Positions 36,475-47,111 of a stretch of DNA of 64,000 nucleotides are shown here, in pieces. Below the pieces are notes generated by a model, which saw only the letters and a program-made list of their open reading frames with translations, was not told the origin of the DNA and did not search any database. The translations under genes and the position numbers were made by a program. Origin of the DNA: Paramecium pentaurelia (lineage: Eukaryota > Ciliophora > Oligohymenophorea > Peniculida > Parameciidae); assembly GCA_905183005.1 (NCBI GenBank), contig CAJJDO010000095.1, positions 73,355 through 137,354 of the forward strand, in the 5' to 3' direction. The first letter of the stretch is position 1. Each line of letters opens with the position of its first letter.

Positions 36475-37980
36475 TCATGATTATTTTGATTAATCAAAGA
36501 CAAAGATTTTCTCATTGTTTGATTGATACTCATATCCAGCAAATTATTATTAAGCATTTGGATCTCTTAACAACTACATATTTTATGCAATGAGTTCAGC
36601 ATTCTCCTCATCTTCAATGACAATCTATCTTTAATCAAAATTATCATCACTAGGATTAGGAACAAAGGGAGCCTTTAATTCCCTATTTTATAGTTTTGAC
36701 CATGGAAAGTTTTTAAACCAAGGATGTAATTTGATTTCATGGCCACCATTGAAACCGAGACGACTGGTTGGTTTGCGTTGGAGCAGCCGATTCACAAAGT
36801 CTACAGCTTCCACGCTCCAGTTCTGAGGTACTTCACTAGCCTTGATTTAGACTTGTCGAGCAAGAATTTAATCACGAATCTCTTGACGAGATCTACCAAC
36901 ATAAGGACGCTATAATATAGAATATAATAATTTACTCTTCCTAACATAAATTCATAGGCTATTACTCCAAGTGCATAATAGTCAACAGCAAATGTATGAT
37001 TTTATCGACACATAACTTCAGGTGCTTATTATTAATTTATATAATAAATATAATACCCATATATCCAGGAGTTCCAGAAGTGTCACTTGAATTCTCTTAT
37101 TTCATAACACGAGCAATTCCTAAATCAGTAATATGCACAAATCCTTTTTCATCGAGGACTAAGTTTTCTGGTTTAATGTCTCGATGAATAATATTATTTA
37201 TATGTAAATACTCGAGACCAATAAAGATAGATGCTACAAAGAACTCTGAAATTTTATAAAATACTTACTAGTTTGTTCTTCATTGAAACGTCGCATTCTA
37301 CCAATATGAAATCGCAAATCACCTCCACACATATAATCCATGACTAGATAAAGGTTTTCACGATCTTGGAATGCATAGTACATATTGATGAGAAATGTAT
37401 GTTTAAGTTAACTAAGTAGCATTCTCTCATTCATAACAGAATTTACACTTTTCTTTGTGATTACAAGTGCTTTAGACATCTCTTTCATTGCATATTATTG
37501 TCCTGTTCTTTTAACCTTCCACACTTTTCCAAACCCTCCAATACCAATTACATATTCAAATGTGAAAGCTGTCTTGTTTATTAATTTTGTATCTGTAGCT
37601 TTTGGACTTACTACTTCTGCTTCCTTGTTCACTTTTCTAACTTATGCTGAGTCATTCCGAATATGAATAGGTCCTGTTGGAGTTTTAGCTGACATTGCAA
37701 TTGCACGAGCTTTGGCTATTAGTTGAGTCATTGAGTCTTTTGATCCTTCAGATGATGATTATTTCACTTTCTATTGTTTCATTAATGTTGCTAATTTCGT
37801 TAAATCAATTGAAGAGTTTTTATGAGGATAGAGGGCTTTTGGTAAACTTACTTGAGTAGGAGATACAGCAGGACTTTAAATTGTATATTAAGAAGGACTC
37901 TTCTATTTTAACAACAAAGTATTGATAAGTTTATTATTGGGACTGCTAGCCTAACTCATCTTTGGAGTTTGCTTCATCAT
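36475..37980 (-). CDS. AGC-family serine/threonine protein kinase
   Basis: 474 aa with introns at 37246-37268, 37025-37056 and 36910-36935. A 150-residue Ser/Lys-rich N-terminus precedes the kinase domain. Glycine loop GIGGFGKVWKV, Lys in YAMKEMSK, catalytic loop YIHRDIKPEN-like IIHRDIKPENLVL, activation segment HITDLGIARV with DLG in place of DFG, TSGTPGYMAPEV, and the C-lobe VDYYALGVIAYEFMLGR. The AGC-type C-terminal extension shows APFVPNPSDDNFD, but no distal hydrophobic FxxF motif is clear. Likely a second-messenger or PDK1-dependent kinase; no cyclic-nucleotide-binding domain is present. The start lies 33 bp upstream of a possible small gene on the other strand. Confidence 0.9.
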
Positions 37981-38013
37981 ATTAATTAATGAATATAATT
38001 GAATTAAGAGTTT

Positions 38014-38223
38014 ATGGAATATAAACAATATTCTTTTATAGTCATTAGATAGAAATAAACAAATGTATAAGAAATAATAGGTTATGAGACCCTTTGTTTG
38101 AATCTTACAAATATTGTTGAAACAAATCAGAATGTAATAAAGAAATTAAATCTAAGAATTTATGATATTTTATTTGAGCAAGATAAAAAGATTATGTATT
38201 CCTATCAACATTAAATTTATTGA
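38014..38223 (+). CDS. Possible small gene, unresolved
   Basis: 69 codons from ATG to TGA, MEYKQYSFIVIRQKQTNVQE, with protein-like composition and a helical stretch NVIKKLNLRIYDILFEQ. A splice from near 38198 to a hydrophobic segment FSILLIGMYIFQFRR (about 38240-38280) would give a tail-anchored protein, but would need a 39-nt intron. No family recognised, and it may be spurious. It diverges from the kinase gene with only 33 bp between the start codons. Confidence 0.35.
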
Positions 38224-38902
38224 TACTTTTTAAGTAAGTTTAGTATTTTATTAATCGGGATGTACATTTTTTAATTTAGAAGAAATTTGTTATCTCATTC
38301 ATTATTTAATATTGAAGAGTATTAAATAGTTTTCAAAATTTGATTTTAGATTACGATAAAGAGATTTTCTTAATAATCAATACATTTCTTCTTAAAAAAA
38401 AGAAAAAAATTATATTGACCAAATTAATTTTATTTTCATTAATATTCAAAAGGAATATCAAACTATAAAAGATAAAACTCGTTTTTTTAATTTATATACA
38501 CAATTAGAAATTAAATTAATAAAGGATGAAATAAAATTGTAAAAGATGATGGTACAAAAAATATCTATTATAATAGTTTATTAAAAATATATGAATGGAA
38601 ATATTTATGTATGTTTAAGATTATATATATAATAATGAATTTAAACTTAATATAAACTAAGTAAAATAGTATAAATGATTGAATTAATATAAAATAAAGA
38701 TAAATATAAATATTAAAGTAACTATTTAATTTTGATCATTGATATGATATGAATATAAATTAAGTAAGTATTGATATATACTTTATCATCTATATGAATA
38801 AATAATTAATATTGTTATTTAATGAATTTAAAAGTTTATATAATAGACTATTCTATTATAATTATATATTAAATAATATAAATTCAAATTTGATTATTAA
38901 CA
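38224..38902. other. Mostly intergenic
   Basis: About 680 bp of AT-rich DNA. The left end (38230-38340) has a short open stretch with a hydrophobic segment that might be an exon of the small gene before it. The rest has stops in all frames. Confidence 0.5.
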
Positions 38903-40985
38903 ATGTCAGATTAAGTGAAAGAATTAATTGAGGAAATGATTCCTAATGTAAGAATATTTACAATTAATTTAAGATTAGAGAAGAAATCATTAAAGAGTTG
39001 AAACCTTAATATGAAACTCAATTTTAGGAGTAATTGAATTAAGCCAAATAAGAAATTACAGGTTCATAATTCATTAGTAATTAATTGGCAGAAAAACGAA
39101 GAGAGGTTTTTCATTTCATATATAATGATAGCTAGCATAATAGATTATGAATTAAATTGAGTAGGAATTTGAATAAGAAAAACAATCTTTGATTCATAAT
39201 GTTTCTGTAAGTTTAAGTAAAAGTAGATCAATGCAAGTCTTGGAATAATAGTATTAATTTATTAGAATAGATTAGATTGAGATAAAAAATATAAAAAGAA
39301 TATACAGGTTATGTAGAAGAAGAAGTGAGGAAGAAAATTCATTTAATCAAATTGAATTGTTAAAAAAGTTATGAAGAAGATAGAATTTAGATGAAAAATT
39401 AAATGACTAATGAATTTACTGAAAGATTATAAATTCATTTAGATCAGCTTGAATAAAGTATTATCCATTTATAGTTCCAAAGCAAAATCTTAATTGACCG
39501 TTGACTATTAGAATTAAAGAGAGAAATTATTAAGAATAGAAGCTGAAACTAAATAATTCTAATCTTAAAAAGAAAATCAAGAAAATACATATGGATAACA
39601 GATATAAGAAATACATGAATAGATTAAATTATTACAAGATTAATTATCATAAATTAAGGCTTTAAAACATTAAGCTATTAAAATAAAACCTCAAAAAAAG
39701 GAAATAATTTAACCTTAACAATAAGATACATAATCTTAATTATCACCTTATCAATCAGCTATAAAAAATTAAGTTCTTTAAGAATGTTTAATTTATGAAG
39801 GATTAAATATAGCCAATTTTGATGAATTGCCAGATTTATTTCATTTAGAAATTAAATAAAATGGAATTGATTCTAAGTAAACAGCTTAAAATCTGATTCC
39901 ATAATATGAATCAAATCATATTTAAAAATCAGAAGTAGCATAAACTATAAATACTTAAATTAATACTCATGATAGTTAAATTATTTCATTCAATATATCA
40001 TAACCATCAATAGTTAAGAATACTATTAATCAAACTTAAAATAATACAGGTTCTACATAATAAAAGTAATAGATTTCTTAACAATAATAAATTTAAAAGT
40101 AATCATAAATTTAATAAGAAAAAGAAAATGATCCTTCTATATAAGGAAATTATAATTTTCCAAAACGATCTTCACACTCTCCTAATTAATAAAGGAATAG
40201 TTAAGATGAATAATAAACTAAAAAATCTTCATTTATTAATTAATCAACAATAATAGAGAAATTAGAAAATTTGTGTAAAGAAAAGATTAGATAATCTCAA
40301 ACAAATTCCAATTAAAGATAATCTAAAATATTATTACCTTAAGATCATTTTGAAGAGCTCTTTTAGATAGATTCAAAAGATAATCAAACAACAAGAAATA
40401 TTAAATTATTAAGATAAGAGCTTTAAACAAAATTTTTAGAAGATATATAATTAGAAGATTATTATTTCTAATAAATAAGTTTCTTTAAATTAAATTTTGT
40501 TTAATAATATCCAAAAAATTAGTAATCTTAAGTTACAGAAAAGATATAATAATTAATATCAATTTGGAATAAAGGTCATTTATCATTTTCAGAAAGAATA
40601 GATTATATTAAAAGAATTATTAATAGTTCAAATTCTACTTATGAATTAGAATAGATTTTAGAAGAATGTTTAATGTATTATTAATAAAGTAAATTTATAT
40701 AAAATATAAAAATTAGATGAATTATTAATAGAGAAACTTTAATAGAGATAATCATTTAGATCTTAGATAATGAAAGAAAATTATTTATGTTAAAAAAATA
40801 AAAAAGTTTTTGCAGCTTTAAAAAGTTTAACTTATGAAATTAAATGTTTACTTAAATATAAATTCTTTTGGAGAGAAGTTGATGTTGATTAGATTATTAT
40901 GATTGATTAGTTTGAATAATAATTAATAGATAGAGAAGAAATGAAAGAAGAAATAAAAAGGAAAGTCGAAAAAAAGTTTAAATGA
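38903..40985 (+). CDS. Coiled-coil protein of unknown function
   Basis: 650 aa after five introns (38948-38973, 39106-39131, 39251-39275, 39458-39482, 40689-40716; 25-28 nt). Residues 1-260 form a strongly heptad-patterned coiled coil rich in Glu/Gln/Lys. The middle is Gln/Ser/Asn-rich and disordered. The last 200 residues are again helical, with GHLSFSERIDYIKRIINSS and VFAALKSLTYEIKCLLKYKF. No named family was recognised; centrosomal or basal-body proteins often have this layout. All intron calls restore one continuous frame. Confidence 0.75.
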
Positions 40986-41313
40986 ATAATTTTACAATAT
41001 TATTATCTACTCCTTTATTAAAATTGTCTTCCTTATTAATGTTTAATATATAAAAATGAATTTAATTTATTTTTATTTATCTAGATTTTTCATATATAAT
41101 AAAAGTATTAAAATTTTATTAATTATTTATGATTATTTATATTCTAATTATAAATTCTATTTTATTGATATAATTTGAATCAAATGAATTATTTTATTTT
41201 CTTATTGATATAATAAAAGTATTAATCTAAATATATTCCATTATTTATTATTTATTAATAATCATTAATAAATAATGAAAGTGGTCAATATATTTTATTT
41301 ATTTAATTAATAT
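40986..41313. other. Intergenic, no gene recognised
   Basis: About 330 bp of AT-rich spacer between two plus-strand genes. Nothing recognised. Confidence 0.6.
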
Positions 41314-42163
41314 ATGACAACATTTTAAGAGAGGTTTAAAGGTAAAACAACAGTGATGGGTAGAAATGGATTAGAATCAGTATTGAATTCATGTCAATAG
41401 CCCATCAAAAAGGAAGTTGATTGTATGATTATCAAATAATCAAGAACAAAATAAACCACCTCCTATTTATTAGACTCTTTAATAATAATAAAAAAATATT
41501 TAAATACCTTCAATAAAAATTTAATACAATAAATAGACAAATAACTAAACATTATATTAATATAATCCATATATTGGATAATAATAAATACAAGATTCAC
41601 TTTAATACTTAAGCTAATAATAATATTTTTAGCCAATTACAAATTATCAAATAGCAACAGAACCATAAAATAAAGAGGATAATCAATCAAAATCAGCCAA
41701 ATAAAAAATAGAATCAGCAGATAAATCATAACGCTATAAACCTTATACTTTAAAAGATTATGAAATTATGAAGAAGACTGCTGATGCAAAATTAGGTGGT
41801 TTAGGTCCAAATTTAAGTGGAGATGAATGGGTAAAAGAAAAAGAAAAAGTATTAAAACGTTAAGAATTTGCAGAATAAGTAAGATAATTCAATTCTACAA
41901 ACATTATAACTACAAGAATAAGTGAAACAAAGTAATCTGAAACTAATTCAAGGTATAATAATATATAATTTAGAATAAAAGCAATGGATTTTGCTAGAAA
42001 TATTCCAAAACCATAAATTAGGAAAAAAAATGAATAACAAATTAAAAGTATTCCAAATAAACTTTCAGATAATAATATAAGTAGAGATCCTTTTGATGAT
42101 GAAATTGGTCGTTTAGAAAGAGAACACTTAAAATATTTAAACTAATTGGATAAAATGAAATGA
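41314..42163 (+). CDS. JHY-like cilia-associated protein
   Basis: 275 aa with a 22-nt intron (41423-41444). The N-terminal half is Gln/Pro/Tyr-rich. The conserved core is YKPYTLKDYEIMKKTADAK then LGGLGPNLSGDEWVKEKEK and RQEFAEQVRQFN, which resembles the C-terminal block of the JHY (juvenile hydrocephalus) family needed for motile cilia. The call is from motif memory without alignment. The remaining tail is basic, ending REHLKYLNQLDKMK. The next gene starts 24 bp after its stop. Confidence 0.6.
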
Positions 42164-42187
42164 ATTTTATATATTTATAAATAACTA

Positions 42188-43841
42188 ATGAGTCTTGAAG
42201 AATTTGATGCATTCACATCCTTAAAAGCATTAAGAGATTTGAAAAAGTAGATTGAAGCAAAAGCCTAAGTAGACTAGAAATCAAAAGCTGCATTACAATA
42301 TATATAGAAAGCACAACCTTTAAGTTAATACGATTTGAGAATACAATTTTAGCATTGGCTAGCAAAATTAGGAGATTTAAGCACTAAATAAATTGCTTAT
42401 ACTAATATATTTTAATTGGTCTAATAAAACTAATCCTAACCGAATCTATAATTATTAATAACTTGTCTTTAAACACCAATAAATGGCAAAGGAAGTGAAA
42501 GCATCATCAAAACTATTAACATTATTGTAGGAATTTATGGAGATACTATTTCTGTTACAGACATTTATAAATTTATAGAAATTATGCTTAAATACTTTAA
42601 TGTATGTAATAAAGATAATTCTTAGGATTCTAATAATAATGTTTAGATGGCAATTAGTGAATGTTGGTCAAATATTTATATCAAAAATATATCCAAAAAG
42701 CCAGTTTAATAAAGAGTATTGTTGATGTATTCAACTCTAAGTTAATTAATTGGATCTGGAGGTAGTAGACAAACATAAGAAACTGCTACCATTGTCTTAT
42801 CATAATTATTTGAAACATTAACTACTGCTTAAGATTTATCATTCATAAAGGATGTTGTCAAAGATTATTTAGGAATTTATTTGGTATTTATTAAATTAAC
42901 AAGAAATAACAAATAGATCATTCTGGATTTTATACTATTATGTTCTATATTTTAAAAACATTATAAATATAAAGTTTTACAAGTTAGTAAATCCAAGTTA
43001 TCGATAAGACTCTTTAAGGAATTAATAATTAAAAACTAAATTATAGAGTAATAATTAATAAATCATTTTATTTTAGACTAGAGTAGGAGCATTAAATCTA
43101 ATGAAATTAATTGCTACTCAGTATTAGAATTCTAATTTCAAAATTGCCTTAGGAAATTTACATGAATAAGTTATCATTGTATTAGAAGATTCAACAAGAG
43201 ATAGAGTTATTGCAGTTTAAAATGCTGCTAGAACAGCTCTTAAAGAATGGATGAGACTTAAATTATAAGTTGATTGTGAATTAATTCCTAATCCTGTTTC
43301 TCTTGATTAATCTCCTGGTTTCTTAAAAAAATAAAGTGGATCTGGAGGAGGACAAGTTTATGTTAATCAAAAAATATCAAATTAATAATAATTTAAATAA
43401 GATATTAAGTAAGCATTAATTGAAGATTAATTTGAAAATACTGTTGATTATTCTAATATTGTTCATGAACCTAATCTTAATGTATGGTAAAAGGCTATGA
43501 GACTTTAATAAGATGGATTATTAGAAGATGCTGTTGAATTATTACTACATGAAGGTGATGATCTATATTTAATCAGATTTTTGATGAGTTACAAAAATTA
43601 CTCTCAATTATTTGATCATCTTTCAAATTCTTTAGCATTAAGATTAATTGACACTTTAATATTAATCTTAGAATCTGATTTCCTTAACATTTTATGTTTA
43701 GATTTCATTCAATAATTTATTGATTGTGGATTGGGAGATTGGTTTAAAGACACTGATTTTACAGATTATTTAGAATATAACACTGAATAAAACTTGCCCT
43801 CAACTCCTTTATGTAAAAAAGTTAGAGACTAATTGAAGTGA
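42188..43841 (+). CDS. TORTIFOLIA1/SPIRAL2-like HEAT-repeat microtubule protein
   Basis: 534 aa with introns at 42884-42903 (20 nt) and 43048-43076 (29 nt). Start MSLEEFDAFTSLKALRDL. The N-terminal 340 residues are HEAT/TOG-like helical repeats, e.g. VQNAARTALKEWMRLKLQ. A Gly/Gln-rich linker (GSGGGQVYVNQK) leads to a C-terminal module VWQKAMRLQQDGLLEDAVE, then EGDDLYLIRFLMS and IQQFIDCGLGDWF, the order of the conserved C-terminal domain of plant TOR1/SPR2 proteins. Those bind microtubule ends or lattice. The overall assignment is inference. It sits 24 bp downstream of the JHY-like gene. Confidence 0.6.
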
Positions 43842-43875
43842 TTATATATAAATATTAAATTAAATTTTCCTTTGA

Positions 43876-44204
43876 ATGGAATCCCAAGACCAGACAAGTT
43901 AAAAATCCTAAAATAAAGAGATCTAAGAAGTATTTTTATCTTTTCTACAGAAACCATTGTCAATTTCCTCCTCAGATGATTGCATTGAAATGAAATCACA
44001 AGATTATAAAGGTTATAAATTTACTATTTAGTGAGCATTCTAAAACAAAAATTAAGAAATAAGTAACAAATATATTCGCTAACTAAAATATTATTTGGAT
44101 TTCGATTTGATTTTCAAAAAGCTGCTTGTTTAATCTGTAAAGAAGAAGGCCATGTTAATTGTTGCCAAATTAATTTTCAAATTGATAATATTTATAAAAA
44201 ATGA
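43876..44204 (+). CDS. Small Cys/His-containing protein
   Basis: 102 aa with a 20-nt intron (44012-44031). Start MESQDQTSQKSQNKEIQE. The C-terminal part has FQKAACLICKEEGHVNCCQ, a cluster C-x2-C-x4-H-x2-C-C close to, but not exactly, a CCHC zinc knuckle (which needs C-x2-C-x4-H-x4-C). A helix precedes it. No family recognised. It begins 34 bp after the previous stop. Confidence 0.5.
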
Positions 44205-44493
44205 ATGAATTCTTTTAAGTAAGTATCACTAATAAATCATTTATAGATGTTTCTTTAAATGTTTTATCTTTAAATCATTAATTTTAAACATGAAAACATA
44301 ATAATAAAACTTTAATAAAATATTTTACTATTTAATAAGAAACCTTATGATTTTTAAATCTTAATAAATTTTTAATCTTATCTTATATAAATTTAATTTG
44401 TTTCTTAAGTCTTTAAATTTTATATAATTTTTTTTTTTGTTTCTCTAAATAATTTAGTAAAAATTCCCAAAAATTTTAATAAAAATTATTTAC

Positions 44494-45528
44494 ATGGAAG
44501 TCTAATAATCTTTGACTGTTTGTGTTACTGGTGCTGCAGGATAAATTGCCTACAGTTTTATTCCTTTGCTTTTGTCTGGTTAAGTTTTTGGATAGGTTAA
44601 AATAAATTTGAGATTATTGGATATTCCTAAGATGGAAACAGCATTGAAAGGAGTTGTCATGGAAATTGAAGACTGTGCATATCCTTTAATTGGAGATATA
44701 TAAACAGGTTCAAATCCTAAAGAGTTATTCTAAAATTGTGATTTAATTGGTAATTCTAAATTTTATTGTAGTATTTTTGGGAGGATTTCCTCGTTTACCA
44801 GGAATGGAAAGAAAGGATTTATTACAAAAAAATGCCAATATTTTCAAAGAATAAGGAGAAGCATTATAGGAAGTAGGAAAAGAAGATGTAAAATGTGTAG
44901 TTGTTGCCAATCCTGCAAATACAAATTGTTTAATTTTAAGTAGATACGCAACTAAGTATATTATTAATTTTAACTTAGAATTCCTCGTTAAAATTTTACT
45001 TGTTTGACTCGTTTAGATTAGAATAGAGCATATGCTTAAGTTGCTTTAACCTTAAACAAACCATTAAATAGTCTTAAGAATATCATTATTTGGGGAAATC
45101 ATTCTACTACTCAATATCCTTCAATTGAACATGCTACAGTTGAAGGATAATCTTTTGTATTACCAGATTAGGGACAATTTATAGAAAGAATTTAAAAGAG
45201 AGGAGCTGAAGTTTTGAATGCTAGAGGCAATAGTAGTGTTTTCTCTGCTGCTAATGCAGTTAAAGGTATAAATTATTAATTAATAATTTTAGATCATATA
45301 AAAGATTGGTATAATGGAAGAGAGGATACTTTATTATCACTTGGAGTTCTTTCAAATGGTGAATATGGAGTTTAGAGTGGTTTGTGTTTTTCATATCCAA
45401 TCAGATGTCTTGGAGCTTTTAAATATGAAATTGTTGGAAACTTATAGTTGAGTGACTTTTCTAAATAAAAACTCAAAGTAACAGAAGAAGAACTTATACA
45501 AGAATAAGGTTTGGCAGAATCTATTTGA
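44494..45528 (+). CDS. Cytosolic-type malate dehydrogenase
   Basis: 320 aa after three introns (44750-44771, 44956-44978, 45266-45292). NAD site near the start: VCVTGAAGQIAYSFIPLL. Active-site loop FPRLPGMERKDLL supplies both substrate-binding arginines. LDQNRA holds the third Arg, and the catalytic His lies in IIWGNHSTTQYP. This subgroup is the cytosolic/chloroplast MDH type that reduces oxaloacetate with NADH. No presequence or PTS1-like C-terminus (it ends GLAESI). Length is slightly below the usual 330. Confidence 0.95.
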
Positions 45529-45620
45529 AAAAATGAGGGTATTCTTAATAAAAATGAAATATAAAAATAAAGATTTACAAATAAAATCATATGAATATAT
45601 ATGCAAATCAAAAAGTGGAT

Positions 45621-46028
45621 TCACATATGAACAAATTTAGACTTTTAGAAATGTACCTTCTTCTGTTATTTTTGTTAAGTAGATTTTTAACATATCGTTT
45701 TTTAAGATTAAGGTCGTCTAAGTATTCCTTTTTTATATGTTTCTGTCTTAGTTACTGAGAAATCTAGGCTATTTCTTTATGTGTTTTAAGATGCTGTTCT
45801 TCTATGAGAACCTTCCAAAAAAGACCCATTAGAATCTGAAGGTAATTCTTCATCAATAAACTCTTTAGATTATTAGATTAAAAATTTAGATATGTCTTAT
45901 TTAGTAGGGCAATGTGTGTAGAGTTTAGCATTGCATTAGAAAGGATATGCTCTGATATCAAAGTGATCTAATAGTAGTTAAGGAGATTATTCAATAGATT
46001 ATTAATGTAAAGAGCAGGCAGTTCCCAT
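45621..46028 (-). CDS. Small MG-type, probably N-myristoylated protein with RVxF-like motif
   Basis: 135 aa, single exon, MGTACSLHQQSIEQSPQ. Gly2, Cys5 and Ser6 fit myristoylation with nearby palmitoylation. A Ser-rich centre (ELPSDSNGSFLEGSHRR) leads to a basic end with KKVHF, a match to the PP1-docking RVxF consensus. A membrane-tethered phosphatase adaptor would fit, but this is speculation. It converges on the malate dehydrogenase gene (stop to stop about 90 bp). Confidence 0.6.
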
Positions 46029-46350
46029 TAAGAGTTTATTTTTAAATATATTAAAAAATGAAAACTTGTGTTCATTTTTGTTTGTTAAATATGAGGTTTT
46101 TTTCACTCAGATGAATATATATTTCTTTATGAGAATACATTTCTCATATTTTTCATTAAGTTTGACAAATTCAGAAATTCAGGGATTAAAGTAAACTATA
46201 TTATACATATTCAAAATTATTTATTAAAATAATTGTATAATTATTATTGATGCATCATTTATGATCTTGATCAAGATAAGATTGCATATCAAATATATAA
46301 TTATTAGAACAGAAATATAATTGTTCTTTGATTATTTAATACGATTGATA
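46029..46350. other. Intergenic, no gene recognised
   Basis: About 320 bp of AT-rich spacer between two minus-strand genes. Nothing recognised. Confidence 0.6.
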
Positions 46351-47012
46351 TCAATGATGATGATGATGATCTTCAACTTATCCATGCTTTCTTGCAACAG
46401 CTTATCTAGTCTCTGCCTCAACTCTTTCTATATAAGTTTTGCCTTCTAAATTCATGAGCTAAATGTGCTTATTTTATTCTTCATAAGTTTCCAATAGTTC
46501 TGTTGCAAAACTCTTTTCTCCAGGAATCATTCTTTATATACCCATATCCCCTGTAATGCCTATTACTATTAATGATAGTCCTTACTTAAATCTAAGAAAT
46601 GTTTCACCATGAATGGTCTCTCTTATTATACTTTTCTTGAGTAATTTACAATTGGATTTTTTAAATAATCAGGTTAAATGTTCCAAAATCTGGCTTCATA
46701 GAATATTTCATAGGTAAATATAGCTGCCACAAAAGCTGCAACAACATATTTCGAATCAAGTATCAAAAATTTAATGGCATTCTAAGGTGAATGTAAATAT
46801 CCCTCATCTAAAAATCAAATTAATTAATTACTTTAATTAATAAAGTATTCAGGCATTACACCACAATAAAACCATAAATTTGTATCAAATACATCCATCC
46901 TTCTTTTATGTTGATATGGAATTGTTAAAGGTACATCAGGTCTGTCCCATCCATGACCACCTCTAATTGCCATGCTTCTTGCAGCACTTCTTCTTAATAT
47001 CACACTCAACAT
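46351..47012 (-). CDS. Mitochondrial inner-membrane protein, probably ciliate-specific
   Basis: 201 aa with introns at 46808-46831 (24 nt) and about 46618-46649 (32 nt). The N-terminus MLSVILRRSAARSMAIRGG is a classic arginine-rich mitochondrial presequence. RPDVPLTIPYQHKRRMDVFD follows. One clear membrane helix, KYVVAAFVAAIFTYEIFYEA, then a soluble helical C-terminus ending with five His codons (CAT) just before TGA. Such small single-span proteins are common lineage-specific subunits of ciliate respiratory complexes or ATP synthase. That role is inference; no named family was recognised. Confidence 0.65.
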
Positions 47013-47111
47013 TTCAATAAATAATTTAATATATAAATATATAAATATTTCTAAAACAAATATTAAAAAAGTATAATAAAAACCTTTATAAATTATTAAT
47101 AACAAACCAAA

